A model generated the notes under the pieces. The model was not told where the DNA came from. It saw only the letters and a list, made by a program, of their open reading frames with translations, and ran no database searches. 64,000 bases of DNA, from assembly GCA_963777915.1 (NCBI GenBank), contig CAVZSH010000003.1, positions 310,001 to 374,000 on the forward strand, written 5' to 3'. This DNA is from CAVUPF01 sp963777915 (lineage in GTDB: Bacteria; Actinomycetota; Thermoleophilia; Solirubrobacterales; 70-9). The position numbers were made by a program, and so were the translations under genes. Below, piece after piece: positions 49,420 through 57,574 of this stretch (positions are counted from its first letter, which is position 1; each line of letters begins with the position of its first letter).

Positions 49420-50040
49420 CTACTTGGAGTAGAGCTCGACGATCAGCTGCTCGGAGACCGGCGCCGAGATCTCAGAGCGCTCGGGATAGCGCAGGACCTT
49501 GGCGGTGAGTGAGTCGTGGTCGGCCTGCAGCCAGGCCGGCACGGTCGAGACGAGCTCCGTCGCTTGGCGTACGGTGTCCTTGGCGGCCGAGCTCGGCTTG
49601 ATCGAGATGATGTCCTCGGGGCGCACCTGGTAGGAGGGGATATCGACCCGGCGGCCGTTGACCATCCAGTGCCCGTGGCTGACGAGCTGGCGGGCCTGGC
49701 GCCGCGAAGCGGCGAACCCGAGGCGGACCAAGACATTGTCGAGGCGCGACTCCAAGAGGCGCAGCAGGTTCTCGCCGGTCACCCCCTCCTGGCGTGAAGC
49801 CTTGTCGTAGTAGGCGCGAAACTGCTTCTCGAGCACCTGGTAGTAGCGACGCGTCTTCTGCTTCTCGCGCAGCTGCACCCGGTACTCGGACTGACGCATC
49901 CGGCCACGGCCGTGCTCGCCCGGCGGGTAGGAGCGGCGCTCGACCCCGCACTTGTCGGTGAAGCAGCGCTCCCCCTTGAGGAACAGCTTCTGGCCCTCGC
50001 GGCGGCACTGCTTGCACTGGGGAGAGGTATCGCGAGCCAT
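49420..50040 (-). CDS. rpsD: 30S ribosomal protein S4
   Basis: 206 residues. The N-terminus has a zinc-type Cys set (CKQCRREGQKL...RCFTDKCGVERR), and the S4 domain FAASRRQARQLVSHGHWMVN GRRVDIPSYQV follows. It is a primary 16S rRNA binder. Stop 38 bp from rpoA. Confidence 0.97.
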   Translation of the reverse strand: MARDTSPQCKQCRREGQKLFLKGERCFTDKCGVERRSYPPGEHGRGRMRQSEYRVQLREKQKTRRYYQVLEKQFRAYYDKASRQEGVTGENLLRLLESRLDNVLVRLGFAASRRQARQLVSHGHWMVNGRRVDIPSYQVRPEDIISIKPSSAAKDTVRQATELVSTVPAWLQADHDSLTAKVLRYPERSEISAPVSEQLIVELYSK

Positions 50041-50439
50041 CTAGACGCGCCTTCGCTTCTTCGGCCGGCAGCCGTTGTGGGCCTGCGGGGAGACGTCCTT
50101 GACCGTGGTGACGTCAAGCCCGGCCGCCTGCAGGGAGCGGATCGCCGTCTCGCGGCCCGAGCCGGCGCCCTTGGCGAACACCTCCACCTTCTCGAGGCCG
50201 TGCTCCATTCCCTTTTTGGCGGCCGAGTCGGCGGTCACCTGGGCGGCGAACGGCGTCGACTTGCGCGAGCCCTTGAATCCGGCCGAGCCGGCCGACTCCC
50301 AGGCGATCACGTTGCCCTCGGTGTCGGTGAGGGTGACGATCGTGTTGTTAAACGAAGTCTTGATGTGCGCCTGGCCGTAGGTGACGTTCTTTTTGACGCG
50401 GCGACGGGCGCGGCCCTTGGCGGGTTTTTTCTCGGCCAT
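50041..50439 (-). CDS. rpsK: 30S ribosomal protein S11
   Basis: 132 residues. VKKNVTYGQAHIKTSFNNTI followed by VTLTDTEGNVIAWESAGSAG and GFKGSRKSTPFAAQ is the S11 core, ending DVTTVKDVSPQAHNGCRPKK. It begins with ~15 basic residues of extension (KPAKGRARRRVKK). Directly follows rpsM and ends next to rpsD. Confidence 0.97.
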   Translation of the reverse strand: MAEKKPAKGRARRRVKKNVTYGQAHIKTSFNNTIVTLTDTEGNVIAWESAGSAGFKGSRKSTPFAAQVTADSAAKKGMEHGLEKVEVFAKGAGSGRETAIRSLQAAGLDVTTVKDVSPQAHNGCRPKKRRRV

Positions 50440-50448
50440 CGGCTTCCC

Positions 50449-50826
50449 CTACCTGGTCGGCTTGCGCTTGCCGGCGACGCTCATTCGGCGCGGGCCCTTA
50501 CGGCCGCGCGCGTTGGTCTTGGTCCTCTGGCCGCGGACCGGGAGGCCGCGTCGGTGCCGCAGACCCCGGTAGGAGCCGATCTCCATCAGCCGTTTGACGT
50601 CCTGAGAGCGCTCGCGCCGCAGGTCGCCCTCGACCTCGCGCCTCTCCACCGCCTCGCGGAGGCGCACCACCTCGTCCTCGGTCAGGTTTTTGACCAACGT
50701 GTCAGGGTCGATCTTGGCCTCGGCCAGGATCTCCTGCGCAGTCGAGCGGCCGATGCCGAAGATGTAGGTGAGTCCGACTTCGACCCGTTTGGCGACTGGG
50801 ATGTTGACCCCGGCGATCCGTGCCAT
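50449..50826 (-). CDS. rpsM: 30S ribosomal protein S13
   Basis: 125 residues from ATG at 50826 (MARIAGVNIP start); the frame is open further upstream only as a shadow. ILAEAKIDPDTLVKNLTEDE and GSYRGLRHRRGLPVRGQRTK TNARTRKG-like ending are family-typical. 2 bp after rpmJ. Confidence 0.97.
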   Translation of the reverse strand: MARIAGVNIPVAKRVEVGLTYIFGIGRSTAQEILAEAKIDPDTLVKNLTEDEVVRLREAVERREVEGDLRRERSQDVKRLMEIGSYRGLRHRRGLPVRGQRTKTNARGRKGPRRMSVAGKRKPTR

Positions 50827-50828
50827 CT

Positions 50829-50942
50829 TCAGCCCTGCCGCTGCTTGTGACGGGGGTTCTGGCAGATCACGAGGACCGCACCGCCACGGCGGATTATCTT
50901 GCACTTCTCGCACATCGGCTTTACGGAAGCTCGAACCTTCAT
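50829..50942 (-). CDS. rpmJ: 50S ribosomal protein L36
   Basis: 37 residues, ATG at 50942. MKVRASVKPMCEKCKIIRRG followed by VICQNPRHKQRQG has the C-x2-C...C-x4-H zinc ribbon, so this is the zinc-containing form. The usual infA neighbour is not on its upstream side; a 213-bp gap and an O-methyltransferase are. Confidence 0.95.
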   Translation of the reverse strand: MKVRASVKPMCEKCKIIRRGGAVLVICQNPRHKQRQG

Positions 50943-51155
50943 CGCTCCGGTCTCGTATCGAAAGAGATTCCCCGCCTGTCCCAGGAGTTGGACAGCAGGC
51001 ACAACTGGCCCCATGGGCCGAACGGGAAAGATAGCAAGGGGTCCGCGCCAGCGTGGTCGTGCGGAGGGAGAACTCCCAGACCGCGGCCTAAGCAAAGCGC
51101 GTCAGGGTCGATCGAGGCCCCTAAGGCTCCGCCGAAGCGCTCAGAACGTCGCGGC
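50943..51155 (-). promoter_or_regulatory. 213-bp gap upstream of rpmJ; possible promoter and stem-loop
   Basis: The minus strand contains an extended -10-like TGC-TATCTT at 51036-51028, but no consensus -35 17 bp upstream. CTGTCC and GGACAG (near 50980-51000) can form a 6-bp hairpin around CAGGAGTT. No gene fits here: no infA-like ORF is found in either strand. Confidence 0.3.
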
Positions 51156-51824
51156 TCAGTCGAGGACCAGGGCGATCGTGAAGCCGTCATAACCCTTGCC
51201 CCCCACGGTCTGGATCGTGGTGGCGCTGACCCGCGGCTCGGTCGCGAGCATCTCATGGAAATGGCGCTGAGCCTGGATGGCAGGGTCCTCGCTATCCGCA
51301 TCGGCCAGCGCCCCGCTGCGCACGACGTTGTCGGCGATGATCAAGCCACCGCCCCGCACGTGCCCCAGGGCCCAGGCGAAGTAGCGGGGGGTGTTGACCT
51401 TGTCGGCGTCGATGAAGACCAGGTCAAACGGTCCCGCCCCCTCGGCCTCAAGCAGCGCCAGCGTGTCCAGCGCCGCCCCGACCCGCAGCTCGACGATCTC
51501 GGCCAACCCGGCCCGCGCGATGCTCTGCCGGGCCACCTCGGCGTGCTCGGGACTGGACTCCAGGGTGATCAACCGCCCATCCGCGGGAAGGGCCCGCCCC
51601 AGCCAGATGGTGCTGTAACCGCCCAGCGTCCCGAGCTCAAGGACCGCCCGCGCCCCGAGCGTCAGCGCCAGCACCTGCAACAGCTTGCCCTGCGGCGGGG
51701 AGACCTGGATGGCCGGCAGGCTGGCTTCCTGACTCGCCCGAAGCGCCGCATCCAGCGCCTCATCGGGCGGTGCCAGCAGCCCGGCAACGTACTCATCGAC
51801 CGCCCTCCAGCGCTCCTCATCCAT
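51156..51824 (-). CDS. SAM-dependent O-methyltransferase (class I, CCoAOMT-like)
   Basis: 222 residues from ATG at 51824. SLPAIQVSPPQGKLLQVLAL, VLELGTLGGYSTIWLGRALP (SAM loop), LITLESSPEHAEVARQSIAR, and FDLVFIDADKVNTPRYFAWA (metal/SAM Asp) define the family; IIADNVVRSGALAD is the acceptor-side loop. These enzymes methylate catechol-like hydroxyls on small molecules. Its position between map and rpmJ is unusual. The stop is 213 bp from rpmJ, so it may be a separate unit from the downstream ribosomal genes. Confidence 0.92.
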   Translation of the reverse strand: MDEERWRAVDEYVAGLLAPPDEALDAALRASQEASLPAIQVSPPQGKLLQVLALTLGARAVLELGTLGGYSTIWLGRALPADGRLITLESSPEHAEVARQSIARAGLAEIVELRVGAALDTLALLEAEGAGPFDLVFIDADKVNTPRYFAWALGHVRGGGLIIADNVVRSGALADADSEDPAIQAQRHFHEMLATEPRVSATTIQTVGGKGYDGFTIALVLD

Positions 51825-51893
51825 CAACCGATCCTCTCCGACTCTGGAGGCGGGAATCGCCAAGCGCCCCGGGAGGGAGGAGCTGTCGCACGA

Positions 51894-52661
51894 CTAGTCC
51901 CCCTCGTGCCAGGGGGTGAGGATGCGGGGCCCCGCGGCGGTGACGGCAACGGTGAACTCGAAGTGGGCCGCCAGTGAGCCGTCCTGGGAGTACACAGCCC
52001 AGCCATCCTCGCCCATCCGGACCAACGGACCGCCGGCGTTTACCATCGGCTCGATCGCCAGCACCGTGCCCTCCTCAAGCAGCGGTCCCTTCCCCGGCTC
52101 GCCGAAGTTGGGGACCTGAGGGTCCTCGTGCATTTCGCGGCCGATCCCGTGGCCGACCAGCGTGCGAATGATCGAGAGGCCCTCGATCTCGACCGCGCGC
52201 TGGATCGCCGCCGAGACGTCGCCCAGGTGGTTGCCCGGCTGCATCTGTGCGACGCCGGCGAGCAGCGAGGCCTCGGTCACGTCGAGGAGCTTTCGTGCCT
52301 CGGGCCCGATCGAGCCGACCGGGACCGTGATCGCCGCATCCGCCACCCAGCCGTCCTTGACCACGCCGACATCGATCGAGAGCAGATCGCCACGCTTCAG
52401 CCGATAGGGCCCGGGTATGCCGTGGACGACCATCGAGTTCGGCGAGGCGCAGATCGACCCTGGGAAGCCCCGGTAGCCCTTGAAGGCGGGCTCGGCGCCC
52501 TGGGAGCGGATGAAGCGCTCGGCAGCGCCGTCGAGCTCGCCGGTGCTGACCCCGGCCCGCGCCTTGGCGGCCAGAATCTTCAGGCAGCGCACCAGGATGT
52601 CTCCGGCGGCGGCCATCCGATCGACCTGGGCGGGCGACTTCCGGATAATCATCCGGTACAC
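51894..52661 (-). CDS. map: Methionine aminopeptidase, type I
   Basis: 255 residues. GTG at 52661 has GAGG 9 nt upstream; ATG at 52652 is the alternative. Metal ligands are the Asp pair in SIDVGVVKDGWVADAAITV, the His in VGHGIGREMHEDP, and the Glu in EPMVNAGG and AHFEFTV. It removes N-terminal Met from nascent proteins. It follows adk by 1-2 bp. Confidence 0.96.
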   Translation of the reverse strand: MYRMIIRKSPAQVDRMAAAGDILVRCLKILAAKARAGVSTGELDGAAERFIRSQGAEPAFKGYRGFPGSICASPNSMVVHGIPGPYRLKRGDLLSIDVGVVKDGWVADAAITVPVGSIGPEARKLLDVTEASLLAGVAQMQPGNHLGDVSAAIQRAVEIEGLSIIRTLVGHGIGREMHEDPQVPNFGEPGKGPLLEEGTVLAIEPMVNAGGPLVRMGEDGWAVYSQDGSLAAHFEFTVAVTAAGPRILTPWHEGD

Positions 52662-52662
52662 G

Positions 52663-53343
52663 TTAGATCGCCTCGTCGGCTTCCAGTTTCAGCGTCGCCA
52701 GGGTGCGGCGAACCTCCTCCTCGACCTGCTCGGGGGGCGGCGTGCCGTCGATGCGGCGCAGCAGGCTCTGGCGGTCATAGCGCCCGACCAGCGGCTCGGT
52801 CTTCTCGTGGTAGGTCTGAAGTCGTTTTCCGATCACCTCGGGCCTATCGTCGTCGCGCACGATCAGGGCACTGCCGTCGAGGTCGCAGACGCCCTCCTGA
52901 GCGGGCGGGTTGAACTCGACGTGGAAGACGTGGCCGTTCTCCACGCAGGTGCGCCGCCCGCCCAGTCGCCGCATCACCTCCTCGTCGGAGACGTCGATCA
53001 GCAGCACGCCGGAGACCTCGCGCCCCAGCTGCCCCAGCTTGGCTTCGAGCGCCTCGGCCTGGCCGACAGTGCGGGGGAAGCCGTCGAGGATGAACCCGTC
53101 GGCCGCCTCGGGGGAGTCGATCCGCGCCGCGATCGCGCCGACGATCACCTCGTCGGGGACGAGGTCGCCGCGGTCCATGTACTGCTTCGCGGTCCGCCCC
53201 AGCTCGGTCTCCTCGCGGACCGCCGCCCGCAGGATGTCCCCGGTCGCGTAATAGGGCAGCCGCAGGTCCTCCTGCAGCCGCTCTCCCTGGGTTCCCTTCC
53301 CCGACCCGGGCGGGCCGAGGAGCACTAGGTTCAACTCAGCCAT
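52663..53343 (-). CDS. adk: Adenylate kinase
   Basis: 226 residues. NLVLLGPPGSGKGTQGERLQ is the P-loop, YYATGDILRAAVREE the AMP site and DGFILDGFPRTVGQAEALEA the core. The LID has RTCVENGHVFHVEFNPPAQE followed by GVCDLDGSALI: two Cys plus His and Asp positions, a partial version of the four-ligand zinc LID. It interconverts AMP, ADP and ATP. 7 bp downstream of secY. Confidence 0.97.
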   Translation of the reverse strand: MAELNLVLLGPPGSGKGTQGERLQEDLRLPYYATGDILRAAVREETELGRTAKQYMDRGDLVPDEVIVGAIAARIDSPEAADGFILDGFPRTVGQAEALEAKLGQLGREVSGVLLIDVSDEEVMRRLGGRRTCVENGHVFHVEFNPPAQEGVCDLDGSALIVRDDDRPEVIGKRLQTYHEKTEPLVGRYDRQSLLRRIDGTPPPEQVEEEVRRTLATLKLEADEAI

Positions 53344-53350
53344 ATGAGGC

Positions 53351-54622
53351 CTATTTCAGGAAGCCTTCGTAGTTCCGCATCATCAGCTGGGCCTCCAGCT
53401 GCTTGACGGTTTCCAGCGCGACACCGATCACGATCAGGATCGAGGTGCCGCCGAAGAAGAAGTTGGCCGAGGTTTGGCTGATCAGGATCGTCGGCAGGGC
53501 GGCGACTGCGCCCAGGTAAAGCGCCCCGGGGAAGGTGAGCCGAGAGAGGATGCGGTCGAGGTACTCGGCGGTCGGCCGCCCCGGTCTCACCCCCGGGATG
53601 AAGCCGCCGTATTTCTTCAGGTTGTCCGCCTGGTCGACCGGGTTGAAGGTGACGGCGGTATAGAAGTAGGTGAAGATGATGATGAAGAACACCTCGCCGA
53701 CTACGTAGGCCCAGCCGCTGGGACTGAAGAAGGCGGCGAATTCCAGCGCAGCGGGGGTGTTGAGGAGCTGGCCGATCGTCGGCGGGAAGGCCATGATCGA
53801 GGCCGCGAAGATGACCGGGATGACCCCGGCCATGTTGACCCGCAGCGGCAGGTAGGTGGAGCCGCCCGAGGTCATTTTGCGCCCCACCACCCGTTTCGCG
53901 TACTGGACCGGGATGCGGCGCTGCCCCTCCTGGACGAAGACGATCGCCACGATCACCGCCAGCGCGATGAACGGCATCATCACGACGAAGACCTGATCGG
54001 GGTTCGTCCACCACTTGGTTATCCCCTCGGGTATTCGCGAGGCGATCGAGGCGAAGATCAACAGCGAGATCCCGTTGCCGACCCCGTGCTGGGTGATCAG
54101 CTCCCCCAGCCACATCAGCAGGACGCAGCCGGCGGTCAGGCAGATGACGATCAGGAAGACCTTGGTGGGGGTCAGCGTGCCGACGACGCTGGTGCCGGTC
54201 TGGCTGCCGAGCGAGCGGAAAAGGAAGACGTAGCCGAGCGACTGCCCGAAGGCAAGCCCGACGGTCAGGTAACGGGTGTACTGGGTGATCTTCTGCTGGC
54301 CGACCTCGCCCTCTTTGGAGAGCCTCTCCAGCGAGGGCACCACCACGGTCAAAAGCTGCAGGATGATCGAGGCGGTGATGTAGGGCATGATCCCCAGCGC
54401 GAAGAGGCTGAGACGCGAGAGGCTGCCGCCCGAGAAGAGGTTGAGGAAGCCGAGGATGCTGCTGCCGCCGAAGCTCGAGGAGACGTCCTTGACGGCGTTG
54501 ACGTTGACGCCGGGCGCCGGGATGTAGGCACCGAGCCGGTAGAGCAAAAGCATCGCCGCGGTAAAGGCAAGCTTCTTGCGGATGTCGGCGACGCTGAATG
54601 CGTTCGCGATCGTCCGGAGCAT
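53351..54622 (-). CDS. secY: Protein translocase subunit SecY
   Basis: 423 residues, ten membrane helices. KLAFTAAMLLLYRLGAYIPA at the N-terminus, LGIMPYITASIILQLLTVVV (helix 2), the plug region, and LPLRVNMAGVIPVIFAASIM, LYLGAVAALPTILI are all typical. The ATG shares one base with the rplO stop. It is the channel for protein export. Confidence 0.97.
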   Translation of the reverse strand: MLRTIANAFSVADIRKKLAFTAAMLLLYRLGAYIPAPGVNVNAVKDVSSSFGGSSILGFLNLFSGGSLSRLSLFALGIMPYITASIILQLLTVVVPSLERLSKEGEVGQQKITQYTRYLTVGLAFGQSLGYVFLFRSLGSQTGTSVVGTLTPTKVFLIVICLTAGCVLLMWLGELITQHGVGNGISLLIFASIASRIPEGITKWWTNPDQVFVVMMPFIALAVIVAIVFVQEGQRRIPVQYAKRVVGRKMTSGGSTYLPLRVNMAGVIPVIFAASIMAFPPTIGQLLNTPAALEFAAFFSPSGWAYVVGEVFFIIIFTYFYTAVTFNPVDQADNLKKYGGFIPGVRPGRPTAEYLDRILSRLTFPGALYLGAVAALPTILISQTSANFFFGGTSILIVIGVALETVKQLEAQLMMRNYEGFLK

Positions 54623-55119
54623 CAGGGCTCCAGAGTCTCGCAGGTGCCGCCCGCCGCCTCGATCTTCTGCCGGGCGGCGGCGCTGAAGGCGTGGGCTCGC
54701 ACCGTCAGCTTCTTCGAGATCTCACCGCGGGCGAGGATCTTGACCGGGTCCGAGCGCTTTGCCAGGCCGTGCTCCTTCAGCGTCTCCGGCGTCACCTCGG
54801 CGCCGGCCTCGAAGCGCTGCTCGAGATCGGCGAGGTTGACCGGCTGCGTCTTGGTCCGGAAGTTCTCGAACGGCATCGACTTCTTCATGTGCGGCCCGCG
54901 CAGCTTGCGCATCCGCATGTGGATCGGGTTCTGCCCACCCTCATAGCCGGCCTTGCGCTTGGAGCCCGACCGAGCCCCGGCGCCCTTATGGCCCCGCCCA
55001 GATGTCTTGCCGAGCCCACTCCCCTCACCCCGTCCCAGCCGCCTGCGCGGCCGCCGCGAGCCGGGCTTGGGCTTCAGGCTATGAAGGCCGACCTCCTCCG
55101 AGCGGGCTTTCTCAGTCAT
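54622..55119 (-). CDS. rplO: 50S ribosomal protein L15
   Basis: 165 residues. RLGRGEGSGLGKTSGRGHKG followed by GARSGSKRKAGYEGGQNPIH MRMRKLRG is the conserved glycine-rich start. Overlaps rpmD by 8 bp and secY by 1 bp. Confidence 0.97.
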   Translation of the reverse strand: MTEKARSEEVGLHSLKPKPGSRRPRRRLGRGEGSGLGKTSGRGHKGAGARSGSKRKAGYEGGQNPIHMRMRKLRGPHMKKSMPFENFRTKTQPVNLADLEQRFEAGAEVTPETLKEHGLAKRSDPVKILARGEISKKLTVRAHAFSAAARQKIEAAGGTCETLEP

Positions 55120-55291
55120 CGTCTACCTCGACCAGATGGGAGACCACCCGAAGCTGGCCCTGTAGCTGCGCGGAGTCCTTGCGCTCCACAGCCTTCCCGA
55201 TCCGCCCCAGCCCAAGCGCCTGCAGCGTCGCCCGCTGGCTCGGATTGGTCCCGACAGCCGATCGAACCTGCTTGATCTTGACGGCGCTCAT
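55112..55291 (-). CDS. rpmD: 50S ribosomal protein L30
   Basis: 59 residues from ATG at 55291, overlapping the rpsE stop (ATGA). MSAVKIKQVRSAVGTNPSQR followed by ATLQALGLGRIGKAVERKDS matches L30 (KIxxxRSxIGxxxxQxxTLxALGLxxxxxxV). It ends VSHLVEVDDD, and rplO begins inside its last codons. It is small enough to be missed by length cut-offs. Confidence 0.95.
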   Translation of the reverse strand: MSAVKIKQVRSAVGTNPSQRATLQALGLGRIGKAVERKDSAQLQGQLRVVSHLVEVDDD

Positions 55292-56064
55292 GAGGCCTCA
55301 CCGCCCGCCGGAGCCTGCTCGTCAACCGCGGCGCCGGCCTCGCTGTCAGCAGCCTCCTCGACTCGATCCTGCTCAGCCGGGAGCTCCGGCTGTTGCGGGT
55401 CGCTCTCATCGCTGGCGGCCACCTCGGCGGGGGGCGCGGCGGGATCGACCTCCGCGGGCAGGGCGGCGCTCGAGACCCCCGCCGCCGCGATCTGGCCCGC
55501 CCCAGAGCCCCCTGAACCCTCGGCAGCCCGGCTCGGGCTGACCCCCAGCACCTGGGAGACGGTCAGCCCACGAAGCTCAGCGACCTCCTCTGGCCGGCGC
55601 AGCCGAATCAAGCCGTCCATCGTCGCCTTGACCAGGTTGATCGGGTTCTGCGTGCCGATGCTCTTGGTCAGCACGTCGCGCACCCCCCCCAGCTCGAGCA
55701 CCGCCCGCACGCCGCCGCCGGCGATCACGCCGGTACCGGGGCTGGCCGGGCGCAGCACCACGTGCCCGGCGCCGTAGCGCCCGATGATCTTGTGGGTGAT
55801 CGTCTGCCCGTATTTGGGGACGCGGATCAAGTTCTTGCGGGCGTCCTCGACGCCCTTTTGGATCGCCAGCGGAACCTCGCGCGCCTTGCCGTAGCCGATC
55901 CCGACCACGCCCTCCTCATCGCCGACCGCAACCAGCGCCGTGAAGGAGAAACGCCGGCCGCCCTTGACCACCTTGGCGACGCGGTTGATCTCGATCACCC
56001 GCTCCTGCAGGTCGAGCCCGCGGGGGCTGACCGTCTCCACGTTTGTCGCATCCATACCCTTCAT
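55288..56064 (-). CDS. rpsE: 30S ribosomal protein S5 with long acidic C-terminal extension
   Basis: 258 residues. Residues ~15-172 are normal S5 (VIEINRVAKVVKGGRRFSFT, GYGKAREVPLAIQKGVEDAR, KSIGTQNPINLVKATMDGL). From ~175 an 80-residue Ala/Pro/Glu-rich tail follows (GSGGSGAGQIAAAGVSSAAL to EAGAAVDEQAPAGGEAS). Most bacterial S5 are ~165-170 aa. The tail is highly acidic and low-complexity, so it is likely disordered. Confidence 0.95.
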   Translation of the reverse strand: MKGMDATNVETVSPRGLDLQERVIEINRVAKVVKGGRRFSFTALVAVGDEEGVVGIGYGKAREVPLAIQKGVEDARKNLIRVPKYGQTITHKIIGRYGAGHVVLRPASPGTGVIAGGGVRAVLELGGVRDVLTKSIGTQNPINLVKATMDGLIRLRRPEEVAELRGLTVSQVLGVSPSRAAEGSGGSGAGQIAAAGVSSAALPAEVDPAAPPAEVAASDESDPQQPELPAEQDRVEEAADSEAGAAVDEQAPAGGEAS

Positions 56065-56088
56065 CGCAAGCGGCCCACCGTAGCGGAA

Positions 56089-56442
56089 CTAGAAGGCCAA
56101 CCCCCCCTCGCGAGCGCCTTCGGCGAGTGCCCTGACCCGGCCGTGGTACTGATAGCCGCCGCGGTCAAAGACGCAGCTCTCGATGCCGGCCGCCTTGGCG
56201 CGCTCGGCGAGCAGCTCGCCCGCCCGCTTTGCCTGCTCGGTCGCTGCCAGCCCCCGCAGCTGCGGCTCGATCCAGTTGACCGCCGCCACGGTGTGACCGC
56301 GATCGTCGTCGACGAGCTGGGCAAAGACGCCGCGGTTGGAGCGGTAGACGGAGAGGCGCGGCCGCGCGGCCGTCCCGGTGACCCGGGCGCGGACGCGGCG
56401 GCGGCGGCGCAGGCGGCGCTGCCTGGCGGTCAGGACAGTCAT
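56089..56442 (-). CDS. rplR: 50S ribosomal protein L18
   Basis: 117 residues. RQRRLRRRRRVRARVTGTAA followed by RPRLSVYRSNRGVFAQLVDD is the 5S-rRNA-binding start, and AKAAGIESCVFDRGGYQYHG with RVRALAEGAREGGL the end. Between rplF and rpsE. Confidence 0.97.
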   Translation of the reverse strand: MTVLTARQRRLRRRRRVRARVTGTAARPRLSVYRSNRGVFAQLVDDDRGHTVAAVNWIEPQLRGLAATEQAKRAGELLAERAKAAGIESCVFDRGGYQYHGRVRALAEGAREGGLAF

Positions 56443-56444
56443 GC

Positions 56445-56978
56445 CTAGGCCCTCTTCCCGACCTTGCGCAGGACGTGCTCGCCTCGGTAGCGGATGCCCT
56501 TGCCCTTGTAGGGCTCCGGCGGGCGGCGCTTGCGAATGTCCGCGGCGACCTGGCCGACCAGCTGCTTGTCGATTCCGCGCACGACGATCTCGGTCGGCTG
56601 CGGGACCTCGAACTCGATCCCCGCCGGCGCCTCGACCGAGACCGGGTGGGAGTAGCCGAGGGCCATCTCGAGGTTCTTGCCCTTGAGCTGGGCGCGGTAG
56701 CCGACGCCCTGGATCTCCAGGCGCTTCTCAAAGCCCTCGGTGACGCCGGAGACCATGTTCGCGATCAGGCTGCGGGTCAGCCCGTGCAGGGCGCGGTGCT
56801 CGCCACGATCGGTCGGGCGCTTTACCGTGATCGCCCCCTCGACCTGCTCGATCGCCATCTCCGGCGAGAGAGCCTGGGTCAGCTCGCCCTTGGGGCCCTT
56901 GACCGCGACGCGCCCGGGAGCGATCTCGACCGAGACGGCCTCGGGGACGCTTATGGGTTTTCTTCCGATCCGGCTCAT
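56445..56978 (-). CDS. rplF: 50S ribosomal protein L6
   Basis: 177 residues from ATG at 56978 (MSRIGRKPISVPEAV). VKGPKGELTQALSPEMAIEQ, MVSGVTEGFEKRLEIQGVGY and FEVPQPTEIVVRGIDKQLVG with RPPEPYKGKGIRY are family motifs. 7 bp from rpsH. Confidence 0.97.
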   Translation of the reverse strand: MSRIGRKPISVPEAVSVEIAPGRVAVKGPKGELTQALSPEMAIEQVEGAITVKRPTDRGEHRALHGLTRSLIANMVSGVTEGFEKRLEIQGVGYRAQLKGKNLEMALGYSHPVSVEAPAGIEFEVPQPTEIVVRGIDKQLVGQVAADIRKRRPPEPYKGKGIRYRGEHVLRKVGKRA

Positions 56979-56985
56979 CGAAGGC

Positions 56986-57381
56986 TCACCAGACGTAGGC
57001 GACGACCTCGCCGCCGACGCCCTTCGCCTTGGCTTCATGGCCGGTCATCACCCCGACAGAGGTGCTGACGATTGCGGTGCCGGTGCCGCCGTAGACGCGC
57101 GGCACCTGCTTGTGGTCGACGTAGCGGCGGCGCCCCGGACGGGAGACGCGTTCGATGCCGAGGATCACCGGGCGGCGGTCCTCGGTGTACTTGAGGCTGA
57201 TCTTGATCGCCTCGCCGACCCGCGCCGGCGCCGGCGCGAAGTCGCGGATGTAGCCCTGCTCCTTGAGGATCCGCGACATCTCCACCTTCAGCCGCGAGGA
57301 TGGGATCTCCACCTCGTCGTGGCCGGAGCGGATGGCGTTGCGGATCCGGGTCAGGTAATCGGCTATCGGGTCGGTCTGCAT
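56986..57381 (-). CDS. rpsH: 30S ribosomal protein S8
   Basis: 131 residues. TDPIADYLTRIRNAIRSGHD followed by EVEIPSSRLKVEMSRILKEQ and GYIRDFA is the S8 start; STSVGVMTGHEAKAKGVGGE the conserved C-terminus. 7 bp downstream of rpsN. Confidence 0.97.
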   Translation of the reverse strand: MQTDPIADYLTRIRNAIRSGHDEVEIPSSRLKVEMSRILKEQGYIRDFAPAPARVGEAIKISLKYTEDRRPVILGIERVSRPGRRRYVDHKQVPRVYGGTGTAIVSTSVGVMTGHEAKAKGVGGEVVAYVW

Positions 57382-57388
57382 TCCTCGC

Positions 57389-57574
57389 TCACCAGCTCGA
57401 CTTGGTCATGCCGGGGATGTAGCCCTCGTGCGCGGCGTTGCGCAGGCAGATCCGGCAGAGACCGAACTTTCGATAGTAGGCGCGCGGCCGCCCGCAGCGA
57501 CGGCAGCGGTTATAGCCCCGGGACTTGAACTTGGGCTTGCGGCCCTGTCGAACCTTGCTCGAAGTCTTAGCCAT
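57389..57574 (-). CDS. rpsN: 30S ribosomal protein S14, zinc-binding type (61 aa)
   Basis: 61 residues from ATG at 57574. The four Cys (CRRCGRPRAYYRKFGLCRIC) form the zinc ribbon of the short type-Z S14, which most actinobacteria carry here. The start overlaps the stop of rplE by 8 bp. Confidence 0.96.
   Translation of the reverse strand: MAKTSSKVRQGRKPKFKSRGYNRCRRCGRPRAYYRKFGLCRICLRNAAHEGYIPGMTKSSW

Noticed and set aside
53474..54946. A 490-residue plus-strand ORF opposite secY
   Set aside because: It is Asp/Arg/His-rich antisense of secY and rplO, with no domain.
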